64,000 bases of DNA. It comes from Natronococcus roseus. Lineage in GTDB: Archaea; Halobacteriota; Halobacteria; Halobacteriales; Natrialbaceae. Positions 42,400 through 50,794 of the stretch are shown here, piece by piece. The stretch is taken from contig NZ_JBHLJR010000008.1 in NCBI RefSeq assembly GCF_043677095.1, positions 62,001 to 126,000 of the forward strand, read 5' to 3'. Both the position numbers and the translations under genes were made by a program. Under the pieces are notes generated by a model, which worked only from the letters and a program-made list of their open reading frames with translations, made no database searches and was not told where the DNA came from. Every line of letters begins with the position of its first letter. Positions within the stretch are counted from its first letter, which is position 1.

Positions 42400-44928
42400 T
42401 TAGAGGATATCTTGCTCTTGCAGATGATTACGATGGAAAGACCGAAGACGCCCTTGTTCCTGCTCCAAATAAGAAATCACATCATCCACCTGATCCGGAA
42501 TCGGCAACTCCACCACGACAGTTCTATCAGCACCCATAGACATCAATTCTAATTTCCGAAAGTCAACCGAACCCATCTCCAACATCTGATCAAACCCTAC
42601 CATCCACTCATTTGTCTCAAAATCAATCTCCTCGAGAATATCTGTCAAAATACGATAATACTTCACAAGCGTGAACCGAACATACTTGTTAATAATCTCC
42701 ATAACCCGTCGAATTGAAATATCCACATCATCTTCGCCTTCTGGAATCTTATCACTCTCCTGCCTACCATCAATCATATCCTTGTAAGAATCCCCGCTCA
42801 GCCACCGATGCGCAGTGTAGATAATCTCTCCTTCTGACGGCGAGTACCCTTGCTCACCATCATCATCAAAGATCAGGAAAATATCGTCTAATTGTTCTGT
42901 AATCCTTTCGAGCTGATCATAAGAGTAGTCTCTTCTATGACTACTGATAATCCACTTCCCCGGGTTCTGCTTCACTGATTTGTACAATTTATCCTGCTGA
43001 AGCGGATCAACAGTAGGATTCCTCCTTAGAATCTCCTCAGGCACAGTTACTTCATCCAACCTATCAGAAAGCTTCGAACTGATCTCGCTAATATCCTCAT
43101 CAGAGACCTCTTTGTTAAGCAAGTACTCCTCGAACCCAGAATCCTGATCTTTCAGAAACTTGTTTCGGAGTAAAATCCCTGTGTACCGAAGATGATCCTC
43201 TTCCACTTCATAGATATTTTCCTCATCAACAACATCAACGAAGTCGTCAACATCCCTTTGCAATGCCTTCTCGGTAGCTGGCTCAATCTCCTTGTTACTG
43301 GTTTCCTCCAACTTATCCTTTGACCACTCTTCATCCTCACGTTCAATACAGTAGACCGTACCGTAGAGCTTCTTATTCAATCTCCCCACACGCCCAATGA
43401 GATTACTGAAATCAAACTCTGTCAACTGCTCCTGGCCTTTATACGGGTTATGGATGAATATGTTCTCGGCTGGAAGATTAACTCCCTGAAGAAGAGTTGG
43501 AGTGCTAATAATCGTATGAAGGTCTTTCCCATAGAGATCCTCGATTTCCGTTCTGGCTATTTTCGGAACCATTCCGTGATGGAACGCCACACCGTGCCTG
43601 AGACAAGATATCAACGAATAGTCTTCGTGAATAGTACGGCCTAAGAAGTCAATCAAATCACGTGCCTGTTCTGACGTAACGATACGATCTGAACCATCTC
43701 TAATTTCTTCAGCACAATCTTCGGCCCACCCCTTTTGACTCGCATAAATTAGGTTCAAATCCCCTTTCCCGAATTCATTGACGGCTCTTCTCAAGAAAGC
43801 CTTCTTACTACTTCCAAAGTCGGAATACATCATTCCATCCGGTTCGTCAATTTGGAACGAGACTTCCCTCCCTGTCGGGCTCAATATCGTAGCATCAATT
43901 CTTCTGTGAGATGTATTTCCAAGGTTCCGGAAACGCAGAACAACTTTGAGTTGTAGTATAGGCGTGAATACCGTCGTGATCTCCTCAACGTACCCTCCAG
44001 TAATCGTCTCCAACTTCTCACCCGGTCTATCAAGGTAAGGGCCAGCAACAACGATCTGTGTCTCTGGCCACATCTCTTTCAATGACTGAATGATGTTCTC
44101 GTACAGAACACCTCTCTCCCCATCTTCCACGTTTTGAAACTCATCGAAGAACAATAGCGAAGGATCGATTTCATCCTTCATTTCTTCTCGAAGCAGTTTC
44201 AGACACCGCTCCGGGGTAACCACGAGAAAAACGTGATCCTCATCATCCTCGTTGAAATAGGCTCCAGTCTTCACGGTCACTTCCTCGTGCCGTTCCTTGA
44301 GTTTTGTACTCACCTCCGAAATTAATGCCCGAGTCGGTACGACATAAACCACTTCGAAGTCTTCTTCTTTCTGAACTTTCTCTTCGATGTATTCTTGGAG
44401 GATGAACGACTTCCCTGACGAAGTTGGCCCTGAAATCGCTACGTCTTCTCCATCAGTAAGAGCTTCAAGAATATCATTTTGGAACTTGGAGAGGTAATCC
44501 CCATCACCGAATCCATACTTCTCACGGTATGACTCGATCTCGAGAGACAACACCGAATCAAACGTTGAAATTAACGACTCTTCGAACTCAGTCCGATTAT
44601 TATCGTCAACAAAGCTACCAACGGCCGGAAGATCACCTATTCGAGATAGGATGATGTACAGGTACCTTTCATAAATTTCCGCTTCTTCCTCACCGCTATA
44701 TTTCAAGTACGCCAAAATAGCGAACGAGAGCGCCTTCCTACGATGATCATCATTAGGACTTGAAGCTAAACCCGAAGCCACCCACGCGCTTTTACGAATC
44801 TGATCTTCGTCGATAAACGTAGCGAGTCCTTTCGAAATCTCGTTATCTTCGTAGAACAAGTCCTTTGCTAATTCATCTATACAATCGTTGAAAAACTCTA
44901 TTTTGGCGGCTTCTTCGTATGTAGACAT
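42400..44928 (-). CDS. hamB: Hachiman defence helicase HamB (Ski2/superfamily 2-like)
   Basis: 842 residues. Superfamily 2 helicase core: Walker A GPTSSGKS (167-174), motif Ia VVPTRALI (198 on), TPE at 238, motif II as DEFQ (262-265) instead of the usual DExH, motif IV/V region TPTLLQGVNLPAENIFIHNPYKG, and motif VI LIGRVGRLNKK. Residues 1-160 and the C-terminal 250 are family-specific. With the DUF1837 HamA encoded one base upstream, this is the two-gene Hachiman antiphage system, in which HamB detects damaged or invading DNA and releases the HamA nuclease. Helicase mechanism and partner are known from bacteria; here inferred from order, length and motifs. Confidence 0.82.
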   Translation of the reverse strand: MSTYEEAAKIEFFNDCIDELAKDLFYEDNEISKGLATFIDEDQIRKSAWVASGLASSPNDDHRRKALSFAILAYLKYSGEEEAEIYERYLYIILSRIGDLPAVGSFVDDNNRTEFEESLISTFDSVLSLEIESYREKYGFGDGDYLSKFQNDILEALTDGEDVAISGPTSSGKSFILQEYIEEKVQKEEDFEVVYVVPTRALISEVSTKLKERHEEVTVKTGAYFNEDDEDHVFLVVTPERCLKLLREEMKDEIDPSLLFFDEFQNVEDGERGVLYENIIQSLKEMWPETQIVVAGPYLDRPGEKLETITGGYVEEITTVFTPILQLKVVLRFRNLGNTSHRRIDATILSPTGREVSFQIDEPDGMMYSDFGSSKKAFLRRAVNEFGKGDLNLIYASQKGWAEDCAEEIRDGSDRIVTSEQARDLIDFLGRTIHEDYSLISCLRHGVAFHHGMVPKIARTEIEDLYGKDLHTIISTPTLLQGVNLPAENIFIHNPYKGQEQLTEFDFSNLIGRVGRLNKKLYGTVYCIEREDEEWSKDKLEETSNKEIEPATEKALQRDVDDFVDVVDEENIYEVEEDHLRYTGILLRNKFLKDQDSGFEEYLLNKEVSDEDISEISSKLSDRLDEVTVPEEILRRNPTVDPLQQDKLYKSVKQNPGKWIISSHRRDYSYDQLERITEQLDDIFLIFDDDGEQGYSPSEGEIIYTAHRWLSGDSYKDMIDGRQESDKIPEGEDDVDISIRRVMEIINKYVRFTLVKYYRILTDILEEIDFETNEWMVGFDQMLEMGSVDFRKLELMSMGADRTVVVELPIPDQVDDVISYLEQEQGRLRSFHRNHLQEQDIL

Positions 44929-44929
44929 C

Positions 44930-45865
44930 TTAGTCTTGATTATGAGGGTAAATTGCGTTCTTCACACGTTTCTTGAATTCGCTGGTATCCTCAACAGGCA
45001 AGAATATGAGTACAATATAGTGCTTTTTCAGGTTGGCGTGTTCTTCTGAAATCCTACCATCAATATAGTCCAGTACATCATCCTCCTTCACAACCTCTAC
45101 AATTCGATCCCTGAGTTGATCTTCGTCCACCGACTCTGTCTGCACATCGACTAGATCCGTGTTCTCGTATCCAATGAAAATAGGATGAATTAATCGATAG
45201 TCTCTCGACGGTGTTGTTAACTGCTCTGCCAATTCCGCAATTTCGGCTTGATCCAGTTCACCGTCCAAATTAGTCCCGCCGAACAAACCCCGTGAAGCAA
45301 CACTGAGTGAGTGCCTTCGTCTCTCATCACCGCCAGCCCCGTGGAACCGCGACGTACTTTCCAACGAACTCCTGATGCCGCCTTTCTTATCAGTGTAGAA
45401 TTTCGCTTCTCCCAACGCCAAACTGACTTCCCCATCGTACTCCCCAAAGAACACCCCATCAGACCCTTTTTCTTCGTCGTTCGGGTTTGATTTCATTAGC
45501 AATTTGTGCGTTATCATCGGCATATCCAACACTGCATCAATAAATACGAAGAGTAACAACTCGCCATAGAGGCCGTCAGAGTCATAGTCCTCATCGTAAC
45601 CAACCCGTTGAAGAGCCTCATTGTATGCCATTATCCCGTGCTCTTCGAGTTCGTCTTCGGGAAACACGAAGTACAAGAACTTCTTTTTCAGAAACTGGAT
45701 GAAAGCCTCTGTGTCGATCGTATCTCCTCCTATCTCTATGCAGTAATTCCTAACTTCGATTTTGGCGTCCGAATCTTGGTGGGTGGGAAATACGTAATCC
45801 AGCAGTTCATCTTCGTCTATAACGGTAGACGAACTCCAATCGTGCTTCAGGATTGACTCCGACAT
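44930..45865 (-). CDS. hamA: Hachiman nuclease HamA (DUF1837)
   Basis: 311 residues. The motif SLALGEAKFYTDKKGGIRSS holds the E-x-K active-site pair (E153, K155) of a PD-(D/E)XK-like nuclease; upstream GELLLFVFIDAVLDMP and KGSDGVFFGEYDG (D136) complete the expected core. The later RLIHPIFIGYENTDL is typical of DUF1837. It ends one base before the hamB start, so the pair is an operon (hamA-hamB order). HamA is the nuclease effector that degrades DNA when HamB activates it. A small gene at 45937 lies 70 bases upstream on the same strand. Confidence 0.82.
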   Translation of the reverse strand: MSESILKHDWSSSTVIDEDELLDYVFPTHQDSDAKIEVRNYCIEIGGDTIDTEAFIQFLKKKFLYFVFPEDELEEHGIMAYNEALQRVGYDEDYDSDGLYGELLLFVFIDAVLDMPMITHKLLMKSNPNDEEKGSDGVFFGEYDGEVSLALGEAKFYTDKKGGIRSSLESTSRFHGAGGDERRRHSLSVASRGLFGGTNLDGELDQAEIAELAEQLTTPSRDYRLIHPIFIGYENTDLVDVQTESVDEDQLRDRIVEVVKEDDVLDYIDGRISEEHANLKKHYIVLIFLPVEDTSEFKKRVKNAIYPHNQD

Positions 45866-45936
45866 ATTACTGGATGTTAAGTATCCCTGAAATTGATATC
45901 ATAGGATTATAGCTTTTGCCCACAAGATATTTCCAT

Positions 45937-46137
45937 CTACTCTAACTGAAGCACAGCCTCCGCAGGCGACAACCCGTGTTGACCTGCGAGTTGTTCAGCA
46001 AGTTGCCACGCCCTTTCAGCGTTCCTCGGTTCAGCTTCCTCGAAATCTCGAGCGTACAAGCACAGTCCAACCACGACGAGTAAGTCGTCTTGAGCGTGAA
46101 TTCCAACCATCACACAGCGCGTTGGCTGCGCCATCAT
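45937..46137 (-). CDS. hypothetical small protein upstream of hamAB
   Basis: 66 residues. N-terminal hydrophobic patch (CVMVGIHAQDDLLVVVGLCLYA) then DFEEAEPRNAERAWQLAEQLAGQHGLSPAEAVLQLE, which is helical with GL-S-P-A-E-A turns. Its composition differs from hamAB, and the gap of about 70 bases makes operon membership uncertain. No family recognised. A later start (MVGIHAQ) is possible. Confidence 0.45.
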   Translation of the reverse strand: MMAQPTRCVMVGIHAQDDLLVVVGLCLYARDFEEAEPRNAERAWQLAEQLAGQHGLSPAEAVLQLE

Positions 46138-46165
46138 TCATAAACATCAACCCTCCATCTATGAC

Positions 46166-46651
46166 TCAACTACCAAAATAACCCCTACGCGTCTTCGCAA
46201 ACCACAACACCAACCGATTAACTACCGAAGTCGGTGGACGACTCTTCCACCGCTCAACAACCACCTCGATATCATCATACTGATTCTCATCCATCTCATC
46301 TCCATACCGATCAAAAAACTCAATCATATCCTCACCACCTAACTCATACACATCGCGTTCCTTCACCTTCTTACGATTAATCAAGAAACACAGGTAATCA
46401 TACTCCTTGAACTTCTCCTGCTGCCAAATCTTCGCATCTTGCCTCACTTGCTCCCCTTCCCTATCATTAGGATTATAGTTCGCAATCTGCGAATTCAAAT
46501 CACCAATATTACGAAAAACATCGTGCAGCATATCCATTTGACGTGATCGCTTATCCCTCAATAACGAAATCACTGAAACGAGTAATGCTGACGCAGCAAT
46601 AATCGCCTCCCAATACTGAGCGAGCGATACCAACGAATCAACTATCATCAA
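46166..46651 (-). CDS. small membrane protein
   Basis: 161 residues. One hydrophobic segment near the N-terminus (VDSLVSLAQYWEAIIAASALLVSVISLL, about 3-30), then a basic strip (RDKRSRQMD) and a cytosolic helical domain (HDVFRNIGDLNSQIANYNPNDREGEQVRQDAKIWQQEKFKEYDYLCFL). The fold recalls DUF4760-type proteins but the match is weak. It overlaps the upstream gene by four bases (ATGA at 46648), so the two form an operon. Confidence 0.6.
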   Translation of the reverse strand: MMIVDSLVSLAQYWEAIIAASALLVSVISLLRDKRSRQMDMLHDVFRNIGDLNSQIANYNPNDREGEQVRQDAKIWQQEKFKEYDYLCFLINRKKVKERDVYELGGEDMIEFFDRYGDEMDENQYDDIEVVVERWKSRPPTSVVNRLVLWFAKTRRGYFGS

Positions 46652-46896
46652 TCCTCAGAACCACCCGAAGCATCTGACAAGAGCTGATCCAACTTGTCAT
46701 TCGCTCCCGAAGAATCCAACGCCTTCTGATCTACATCGATCTCCTCCTTCACTTTCTCCCCGTTCACTTTCACTAGATACAGTTCTGATTCCTCAGACAG
46801 ACTCACGTACAAACTCCCCTGCTTAGAGAAGTCAGCATACTCAACTCTGTCTTGTGGCACGTCTGCTATGTCAATACTTTTCGTTATCTTAGCCAT
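46648..46896 (-). CDS. hypothetical protein, operon with the 46166 membrane gene
   Basis: 82 residues, acidic, soluble. A small beta domain (RVEYADFSKQGSLYVSLSEESELYLVKVNGEKVKEEIDV) is followed by a Ser/Asp tail. First gene of a two-gene unit with a four-base overlap. No family recognised. Such a small partner beside a membrane protein could be a toxin/antitoxin-like pair, but nothing proves it. Confidence 0.5.
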   Translation of the reverse strand: MAKITKSIDIADVPQDRVEYADFSKQGSLYVSLSEESELYLVKVNGEKVKEEIDVDQKALDSSGANDKLDQLLSDASGGSED

Positions 46897-47010
46897 AGAA
46901 ACCCTATCTCACTGATCTAAGAAAGACTTTTCCCTAGACAGAAACCTGCTAAACGGACACGCCACCCAACTGGCCGGTTTCCGTATCCCACCCTGCAAAT
47001 GAGAGAACGG

Positions 47011-47733
47011 CTAGTGAACATCCGATTCGAATTCCACGTCATCATCAAGATTCTCTAACCGTTGCGTTCTCGTCCGCTCAACCGTTCCAAACCACCGCGT
47101 CTTCAACTGACGCCGGCGTGTTGGATAGTCTCTCTCTATAATCTCAACATCAACATCACCATCACCATCAACAGTGACGTCAAAAGAGATCTTCCCATTT
47201 CGGGGGCCGTGCTCTTTACAAGCAACTTGATACTTCAAATCGTGCCGTCCCTCTGTGAATACCGAAACCCCCAACCAGAGTTCTTGGACATCCCCCTCAT
47301 ACACCACGTTATCAAGATAGATATCGTGACGACTTCCACCTCCGACGAACACTGTTTTCCTCCCTGCTCGTATCTCCATACCTGCTTGTGGTGGTTCATA
47401 AGAACTATTGACAGTGTCATTAACCTCGATCTCATTATCAAAGTAGAAGACATCCGAAGTGAGGGATAGATGAACTTCCTCTGCGGAACTGTTACCGACG
47501 TTCGCCAATAGAAGCATAATTCCTGCCTGAACATCACCATCATCGTCCTTCAATCTCTGAAAAGCAAAGGATGGTTTAGCTTCAATAATTAACTCTGGCC
47601 GTTTATAAATAAAAGAGTAGAACGTAACAGCCCCCGTAGTAACGATTGCAACCGGTACCAGGTTGTTCGAAAGAAGAACACCCAGATGAGTCACCAGTTC
47701 CTGCAAACTGGATAAAGATACAATCATTGTCAT
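47011..47733 (-). CDS. membrane-anchored beta-sandwich protein
   Basis: 240 residues from the ATG at 47733 (MTMIVSLSSLQELVTHLGVLLSNN). One transmembrane helix (NNLVPVAIVTTGAVTFYSFIY), then a beta-rich domain: IMLLLANVGNSSAEEVHLSLTSDVFYFDNEIEV, WLGVSVFTEGRHDLKYQVACKEHG, ISFDVTVDGDGDVDVEIIERDYPTRR. The VGNSSA-x-x-V pattern is that of an Ig-like sandwich. A basic, Arg-rich C-terminal tail follows. No family recognised. An upstream ATG in the same frame (47790) would add 19 residues. Confidence 0.5.
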   Translation of the reverse strand: MTMIVSLSSLQELVTHLGVLLSNNLVPVAIVTTGAVTFYSFIYKRPELIIEAKPSFAFQRLKDDDGDVQAGIMLLLANVGNSSAEEVHLSLTSDVFYFDNEIEVNDTVNSSYEPPQAGMEIRAGRKTVFVGGGSRHDIYLDNVVYEGDVQELWLGVSVFTEGRHDLKYQVACKEHGPRNGKISFDVTVDGDGDVDVEIIERDYPTRRRQLKTRWFGTVERTRTQRLENLDDDVEFESDVH

Positions 47734-48207
47734 CTGCAAGACACTAACTCCACTTAAGTCTCTCTCCAGACAGACTGCAGAAAAGCACACACCGCGCGCT
47801 AAAATGAAATTCTCATCTTATTATCGATATGACTGCTCTACAGGCAGCCTGCACTCTAACCCACACCACCACGTTCATTGTCATCCCGATCAACACCATC
47901 TTCATCAGACCGCTATTCGCACTCATCAGCAGCAATCAATACAGCAGCAACAGGATCCACATCACTCGGCAACTCAGCTCGCTCACCGTGAAGACTCAAC
48001 TCAACTGGTTCTGATTCACTATCTTCCACGCACGCGTTCTAAGTGGGCTATTGATTCGCCCCTATTATTTGAGAAATTAATGGAAGAGTGAGTGAGAAAT
48101 AAGAATGGCTCCCTAATCACACAACAATAACCCACCAGTCGGTAAACAATCATACAGCGTGTACTCATCCACACTGTACCGCCCGCCATTATTCAATCCA
48201 CCAGAAG
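47734..48207. other. mostly non-coding gap with one possible mini-gene
   Basis: About 470 bases. The long plus-strand frame (47804-48091) has no haloarchaeal composition. On the minus strand, GTG 48029 to stop 47913 encodes 38 residues (EDSESEPVELSLHGERAEL, then PSDVDPVAAVLIAADECE), strongly acidic and halophilic. It may be a tiny real gene or a fragment of a decayed one. Confidence 0.35.
47913..48029 (-). CDS. possible 38-residue acidic mini-protein
   Basis: Minus frame from a GTG at 48029 (a stop lies directly upstream in the same frame) reading EDSESEPVELSLHGERAEL then PSDVDPVAAVLIAADECE. Its D/E-rich composition is typical of haloarchaeal proteins, unlike the other frames in this gap. 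It could be the C-terminal remnant of a lost gene. Kept with low confidence. Confidence 0.3.
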   Translation of the reverse strand: MEDSESEPVELSLHGERAELPSDVDPVAAVLIAADECE

Positions 48208-48609
48208 TCATTCCACACCCACTTCGTCCACCTGCCACTGTGCAGCCCACCGCCAAGATAGATCCTCCACCAGCTCATAATCTGCTTCCGGAGGGCCCCT
48301 CCAGCAACGCTCAACAACCACACATCCCCGTTCCTCATCAGCATACACACGCACTCGCTTCTGCTGCGGCTTCGAATCGTGCCACCACCGAGACTCGTGA
48401 CCGATACTCCCCGTTACATACGCGATGCCGGTGGGCGTGACGCGCCACCGAGCCTCATCAACCCATTCACCTCGCTGACGCATCTGGCAAATCACCATCA
48501 TCCGAGGCCCAGGATCATCACGGACAACTACACGTCCACTACTCCACTCTGTCAAAATTCGCACCTCATCCTCACTTCCCTGCCTTTCATCGAACGAGAT
48601 ATCGATCAT
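48208..48609 (-). CDS. hypothetical protein
   Basis: 133 residues from the ATG at 48609 (MIDISFDERQGSEDEVRILTEWSSGRVVVRDDPGPRM). Beta-strand-rich with many Trp/Arg: QMRQRGEWVDEARWRVTPTG, HESRWWHDSKPQQKRVRVYADEERGCVVVERCWRGPP. It is soluble and less acidic than core proteins, consistent with an acquired gene. No family recognised. Confidence 0.45.
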   Translation of the reverse strand: MIDISFDERQGSEDEVRILTEWSSGRVVVRDDPGPRMMVICQMRQRGEWVDEARWRVTPTGIAYVTGSIGHESRWWHDSKPQQKRVRVYADEERGCVVVERCWRGPPEADYELVEDLSWRWAAQWQVDEVGVE

Positions 48610-48686
48610 CCTACTAGATACTAAGTGTCGAACACCATTAAAAAAGACTGCAAAAGCGGGCAGAAGCACCGAATTAACCGCCGAAA

Positions 48687-48965
48687 TCAGTCAGCCGAGT
48701 ACCGGCCTTCAAGATCATCAGCAGCGTAATTCGCCTCTTGAACACGCTCACAGTAATCAGCAAACGACTCGGTCTCAATATCCATCCAACCCGAACGGTA
48801 CCAGTCGTGAATCTCGCTAAGCAGTATATTTGCCGCCCTCTCGTGTGGGATGTCAGCATCTTCCTTCAGCAGACCATTCTCCTTGAAGACGGCCAGCATC
48901 TGTATCGCAAACTCTCCCAATTTCTGGTTCTCTTCTGTCGCGGGTATCTCTGGTTTATCGGTCAT
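48687..48965 (-). CDS. hypothetical helical protein
   Basis: 92 residues. All-helical, acidic (TDKPEIPATEENQKLGEFAIQMLAVFKENG, HDWYRSGWMDIETESFADYCERVQEANYAADDLEGR). No transmembrane segment. Small helical proteins of this kind accompany restriction and defence genes, but no function can be assigned. Confidence 0.5.
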   Translation of the reverse strand: MTDKPEIPATEENQKLGEFAIQMLAVFKENGLLKEDADIPHERAANILLSEIHDWYRSGWMDIETESFADYCERVQEANYAADDLEGRYSAD

Positions 48966-49112
48966 ATTGCATCTTCTGAGAAACCCATTCCTTGCTTAAA
49001 AATGTATAAGCAACTATGACTCTGGCTAGACTAGACTTCACCAAGTTGAAGAAGATGTGATCAAGCGGACGGAAGAGTTCGTAGAAGGATTCTACCGATC
49101 GAAGCGTGCAGA

Positions 49113-50075
49113 CTATTTGATTGTGTCAGCAGACCGCTGCAACCACATATTGGCAAGCGGATACTTATCGAAGTATCTATCGTATGCAGCCTTGAATTTG
49201 CTCCACGCGTCGTCGGGCCAGTCTGAGTCTTGCGAGGTTTTGATCTCACACGTTCCTTCTTCGATATCGATCCTCACTAGGGCTGCATCAAGCGGACGAA
49301 CAACTGTTGAGACCGGTTCAAAGGCGTGCTGGTACGAAGCCGCTTGGAGATAATGTTCTGAGCGAATCCTATCGGTAAACTTGAGTTCCGTCGAAAATAC
49401 GCCTACATACCTCGAGGACTCGTCGAGGACGATGCTAAACCGGTCGACACATCCGCCAAACAGATATCCGTCTACGTCAGACAAGAACGGCTTCTCACGC
49501 CCGACCGTCCAATTTTCGATTTCACCCCATTCGTTTCGGAAAATGTCTCGAGCTTCGGTTACTTCTAAGACCATCGCTTTCACGAGCGCCTCACGTCCGG
49601 TTTTGATCGACGAATCTGGCGGGTCGACCAGCGGCGCCCCGTTGTAGTCTGCCAGCGTTTTGTGTACGTCACGCCAGTTATCACAGGGCGGTGGCGAGGA
49701 CAGCTCCTCACGCACCAGTTGACCAATGCTCAGTTCCGCCTTTGCGGGCAGTTCTTGATGGCGGTGAAAAACCGATCCACGCGCCGACGTGTACAGATGA
49801 ATTCGTTCTGATTCACGTGGTGTCCTCCCGGTTCCAGCACCAGTGTTCTCTGGTTCGTACAGTTGATGATCTGCGGGTAGTTGACTGTAGTCGGCGAATT
49901 CTGCAATGGAACGCGCCGAAATGGCGGCTCTCCGTCCATCGCTGTAGTAGCTCCCTGGCGGGCCGTCTGGAAGAATTTGACCGCTGTACACGTTTCTGGC
50001 TGCGATATTGACAGCGGCTTCGAGCTGGTAATGCGGCACCCCGAAATCATCGACGTATTCTGAGGGATCGGGCAT
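49113..50075 (-). CDS. PD-(D/E)XK-superfamily (RecB/Cas4-like) nuclease
   Basis: 320 residues from the ATG at 50075 (MPDPSEYVDDFGVPHYQLEAAVNI); a TATA-like cttattgta lies about 25-35 bases upstream, supporting this start. The C-terminal half holds the nuclease core: LFGGCVDRFSIVLDESSRYVGVFSTELKFTDRIRSEHYLQAASYQHAF, i.e. G-x-x-D, then E-L-K and Q-A-A-x-Y, the layout of RecB/Cas4 domains. The N-terminal 150 residues (HYQLEAAVNIAARNVYSGQILPDG, ARSIAEFADYSQL) are unfamiliar and may bind DNA or a partner. It is a stand-alone nuclease in the defence island. Confidence 0.6.
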   Translation of the reverse strand: MPDPSEYVDDFGVPHYQLEAAVNIAARNVYSGQILPDGPPGSYYSDGRRAAISARSIAEFADYSQLPADHQLYEPENTGAGTGRTPRESERIHLYTSARGSVFHRHQELPAKAELSIGQLVREELSSPPPCDNWRDVHKTLADYNGAPLVDPPDSSIKTGREALVKAMVLEVTEARDIFRNEWGEIENWTVGREKPFLSDVDGYLFGGCVDRFSIVLDESSRYVGVFSTELKFTDRIRSEHYLQAASYQHAFEPVSTVVRPLDAALVRIDIEEGTCEIKTSQDSDWPDDAWSKFKAAYDRYFDKYPLANMWLQRSADTIK

Positions 50076-50189
50076 CGCTGCAGCGGATCCCACGTCAGAT
50101 ACAATAAGAGCACCCCAGCCAGAGTGAAACTGGACACCGCCGTCGCAGCAGATTCGCACGACCGCCTCCTCGCCACGCTCTCCTTTCAA

Positions 50190-50794
50190 CTCGCATTGTC
50201 ACCGACTCACACTGTGTTAAGCGCCATGGAGAGGATGACGATAGCGACGGCGAAGTTGACTGACTCTCTGATGCTTTGTAGATTTTTATTTCTTCCTCGA
50301 TTATCCTGCGAGTTTCGGCGGCGTCGGTCACTTGAAGAGGGTGTTGACGACTTCGATGTTCCCCTCATGGCATTTCGAAAGGATGATTTCAGGGAGGAGG
50401 TCAGTTGGTGTTTGGTGGGTGGTTCTGTGGCCGACATACCGGAGTCAAACTTAGCACCCATGCTGGGTTGGGCTAATCTGATGGGCAAATTATTTTGTGG
50501 ACGGCCCAAAGACCAACAATCTCGCAGAAGGTCATCTTCTCCATGTGGGCGTGAAACTCGCGTTCAGTACAGTCCAAGCAGGTAACGGAGAGACCATCAA
50601 TCTTTCCGATATCTGTCGAAAACCGCCTGCTGAATATAAAGCGTGTAGTCAGCAGTCAGTTACCGCTGATTCCACGCTTGGAGATCAACTTCTAGGTCTG
50701 TAGTGATGCAGACTGTACCGCACTAACATATGCAATTATTCATATTACTAAAAGTTAAATACTTTAGTATGGCTTACAATTAGAGTATAACGAG
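50190..50794. other. gene-poor stretch with decayed remnants
   Basis: About 600 bases between the nuclease (minus) and the unknown gene at 50795 (plus). On the minus strand near 50331 a short protein start (TDAAETRRIIEEEIKIYKASES) continues in a different frame as VNFAVAIVILSMALNTV, i.e. a hydrophobic helix with a frameshift. Probably the remnant of a small membrane protein. No other gene is seen; the last 60 bases are the promoter of the 50795 gene. Confidence 0.35.

Noticed and set aside
47804..48091. Plus-strand 95-residue frame in the 47.8 kb gap
   Set aside because: Composition (Ser/His/Gln-rich) and lack of start context are unlike this genome's proteins; the opposite strand has a more halophilic mini-frame.
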